From: Rhizobium sp. Q54
Lineage (GTDB): Bacteria; Pseudomonadota; Alphaproteobacteria; Rhizobiales; Beijerinckiaceae
DNA: 7,450 bases
Assembly: GCA_945903655.1 (NCBI GenBank)
Contig: CAMDOY010000171.1
Span: forward strand, 1-7,450
Direction: 5' to 3'
The translations under genes and the position numbers were made by a program. The notes beneath the pieces are model-generated. The model did no database searches. It saw only the letters and a program-made list of their open reading frames with translations, and had not been told where the DNA came from. Positions 6,881-7,450 of this stretch are shown in pieces (position 1 is the first letter of the stretch; each line of letters begins with the position of its first letter).

Positions 6881-7136
6881 GGCGATGATCCTGATATCCG
6901 AATGATAAGGTGAGAGCGACGCAGGACTAACGGGCACAAGATGACCGCGTCGCGACCGCGCGTCAACGCGACCCGAGCGGTGAAGAAGTGACCGGCGAAG
7001 GTGGCTCAAATGCGGCCTTCCCTCTCCCAAGGGCGTCTGATCGCGACTTCCCGCGCGAGCCAAATAGCTCAGGCCATGGAAAAGAGCCGGATATTCCGTC
7101 ATTTTTACAGAAAGCGGAAGAATTTTAGAAAATCGG
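6881..7136. other. Intergenic region between the M23 peptidase and the rRNA promoter
   Basis: About 256 nt separate the chosen peptidase start from the -35 of the rightward promoter. It holds the possible peptidase promoter and inverted repeat (6938-6981) and an AT-rich block next to the rRNA promoter (7101-7133). The peptidase frame is open through it, but the encoded residues are rich in Arg, Ser, His and Leu with no recognisable domain, so I treat it as non-coding. Nothing else is visible. Confidence 0.5.
6938..6966 (-). promoter_or_regulatory. Possible promoter of the M23 peptidase gene
   Basis: On the minus strand TTGACG (6966-6961) is followed after 17 nt by CATCTT (6943-6938), a good -35 with a weak -10. 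Transcription would start near 6930, about 50 nt before the TTG start. The -35 overlaps the loop of an inverted repeat (GTCGCG 6949-6954 with CGCGAC 6967-6972, extended by ACCGC 6944-6948 with GCGGT 6977-6981 after a 4-nt bulge). Another minus-strand -10-like TAAAAT is at 7122-7127, just upstream of the alternative ATG at 7102. Confidence 0.3.
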
Positions 7137-7165
7137 TTGACAGGTCCAGGCCCCCCGCCTATACA
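7121..7165 (+). promoter_or_regulatory. Strong sigma-70 promoter with UP-like element, probably rRNA operon P1
   Basis: TTGACA (7137-7142) and TATACA (7160-7165) are separated by exactly 17 nt, a near-consensus vegetative promoter and the best in the window. Immediately upstream, AATTTTAGAAAAT (7121-7133) is an A/T-rich block where an UP element would lie. The discriminator after the -10 is GC-rich (GCACCC), as in promoters subject to stringent control. The expected transcription start is near 7172. The direction and the leader elements that follow point to an rRNA operon. Confidence 0.75.
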
Positions 7166-7277
7166 GCACCCACTGACGGCGACGCTGCCCTGTGCGGCCG
7201 ACGCGAACCAGTGTTTCTCGAGCTCCTCCGGGCGTTCACATCCAGGCCAACTGGCCGGGAAGAAACCTGCTTCTGTC

Positions 7278-7289
7278 GAGCGAAAGCTT
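7278..7289 (+). promoter_or_regulatory. boxB-like hairpin with GAAA loop
   Basis: GAGC-GAAA-GCTT can fold into a 4-bp stem (one G-U pair) capped by a GNRA tetraloop, 13 nt upstream of the boxA element. The order boxB then boxA matches rRNA antitermination leaders. The stem is short, so this is tentative. Confidence 0.35.
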
Positions 7290-7302
7290 TGCCTGAGAAT
7301 GC

Positions 7303-7313
7303 GCTGTTTGACA
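7303..7313 (+). promoter_or_regulatory. boxA antitermination element of the rRNA leader
   Basis: GCTGTTTGACA matches the E. coli rRNA boxA GCTCTTTAACA at 9 of 11 positions. boxA RNA binds NusB-NusE (S10) so that RNA polymerase reads through the untranslated rRNA operon. It lies about 130 nt after the inferred transcription start and directly before the conserved purine-rich block. Confidence 0.65.
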
Positions 7314-7450
7314 TTTGAATCGGAAGAAAGAGAAACGTGGACGGCGGTATCCTTGCGGGGCCAGCTTGAGAGAGTTGGCCTGTTCGAGAGATAACTGACT
7401 GTCACACGTTTTCTAAGTACACCATCGCAGCGCCGTGAGGTTGTTGCGAG

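Larger units (their letters stand above)
7172..7450 (+). ncRNA. Leader of an rRNA operon transcript (partial; 16S gene beyond the window)
   Basis: No protein gene fits this stretch. It follows the strong promoter and carries, in order, a small boxB-like hairpin, a boxA antitermination element, and a purine-rich block (GAAGAAAGAGAAACGTGG, 7323-7340, followed by ACGGCGG). I recall this block from 16S rRNA leaders of Hyphomicrobiales; that recollection is from memory, not a search. Further on is an 8-bp hairpin (7359-7366 with 7373-7380, one G-U pair). The 16S 5' motif (AGAGTTTGATCCTGGCTCAG) is not present by 7450, so the mature rRNA must start to the right. Confidence 0.7.

Noticed and set aside
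7308..7336. A second TTGACA hexamer as a possible rRNA P2 promoter
   Set aside because: 17 nt downstream is AGAAAC, not a -10 element; the hexamer is better explained as part of boxA.
7362..7380. CTTGAGAGAGTTGGCC resembles the sequence around the 16S rRNA 5' end
   Set aside because: Only the CTTGAGAG part matches; the diagnostic GTTTGATCCTGGCTCAG does not follow, and the bases form a hairpin with 7359-7366.
6881..7405. N-terminal extension of the M23 protein to ATG 7405 as real coding sequence
   Set aside because: It crosses the rRNA promoter and leader on the other strand, has no domain, and would place some 225 residues before the membrane segment, unlike known relatives.

Overview
The window looks like chromosomal DNA from a GC-rich alphaproteobacterium, probably of the order Hyphomicrobiales (Rhizobiales). 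This rests on codon usage, the style of the membrane-anchored M23 peptidase, and an rRNA-operon leader at the right edge of a type I recall from this group. No mobile element, CRISPR array or tRNA gene was seen.

Layout, left to right. Positions 1-1981 (minus strand, cut by the left edge) encode a secreted protein with a phytase-like esterase beta-propeller passenger and the start of an autotransporter beta-barrel. Its upstream region (1982-2060) is AT-rich and contains an 18-nt element matching the E. coli PHO-box consensus at 15 of 18 positions. That suggests control by phosphate starvation. A rho-independent terminator (2061-2091) separates it from a two-gene minus-strand unit: a serine esterase (3142-3837), then a cytoplasmic protein resembling 4,5-dihydroxyphthalate decarboxylase (2117-3106). 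Divergent from the esterase, across 139 nt holding nested inverted repeats, lies gluQ (3977-4846), the enzyme that glutamylates queuosine in tRNA-Asp.

gluQ converges on a membrane-anchored M23 peptidoglycan endopeptidase gene (4847 to about 6880, minus strand). The two stop codons sit back to back in one TGATCA palindrome. Upstream of the peptidase, pointing right, is a near-consensus sigma-70 promoter (TTGACA, 17 nt, TATACA) with an AT-rich upstream element, followed by boxB-like and boxA-like elements and a conserved purine-rich block. I read this as the promoter and leader of an rRNA operon whose 16S gene lies just beyond the window.

These are mostly independent housekeeping or scavenging units rather than one system. 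The most notable part is the left one: a possible surface-exposed phytase-like autotransporter with a putative PhoB site. I found no convincing evidence of a wholly new multi-gene system.
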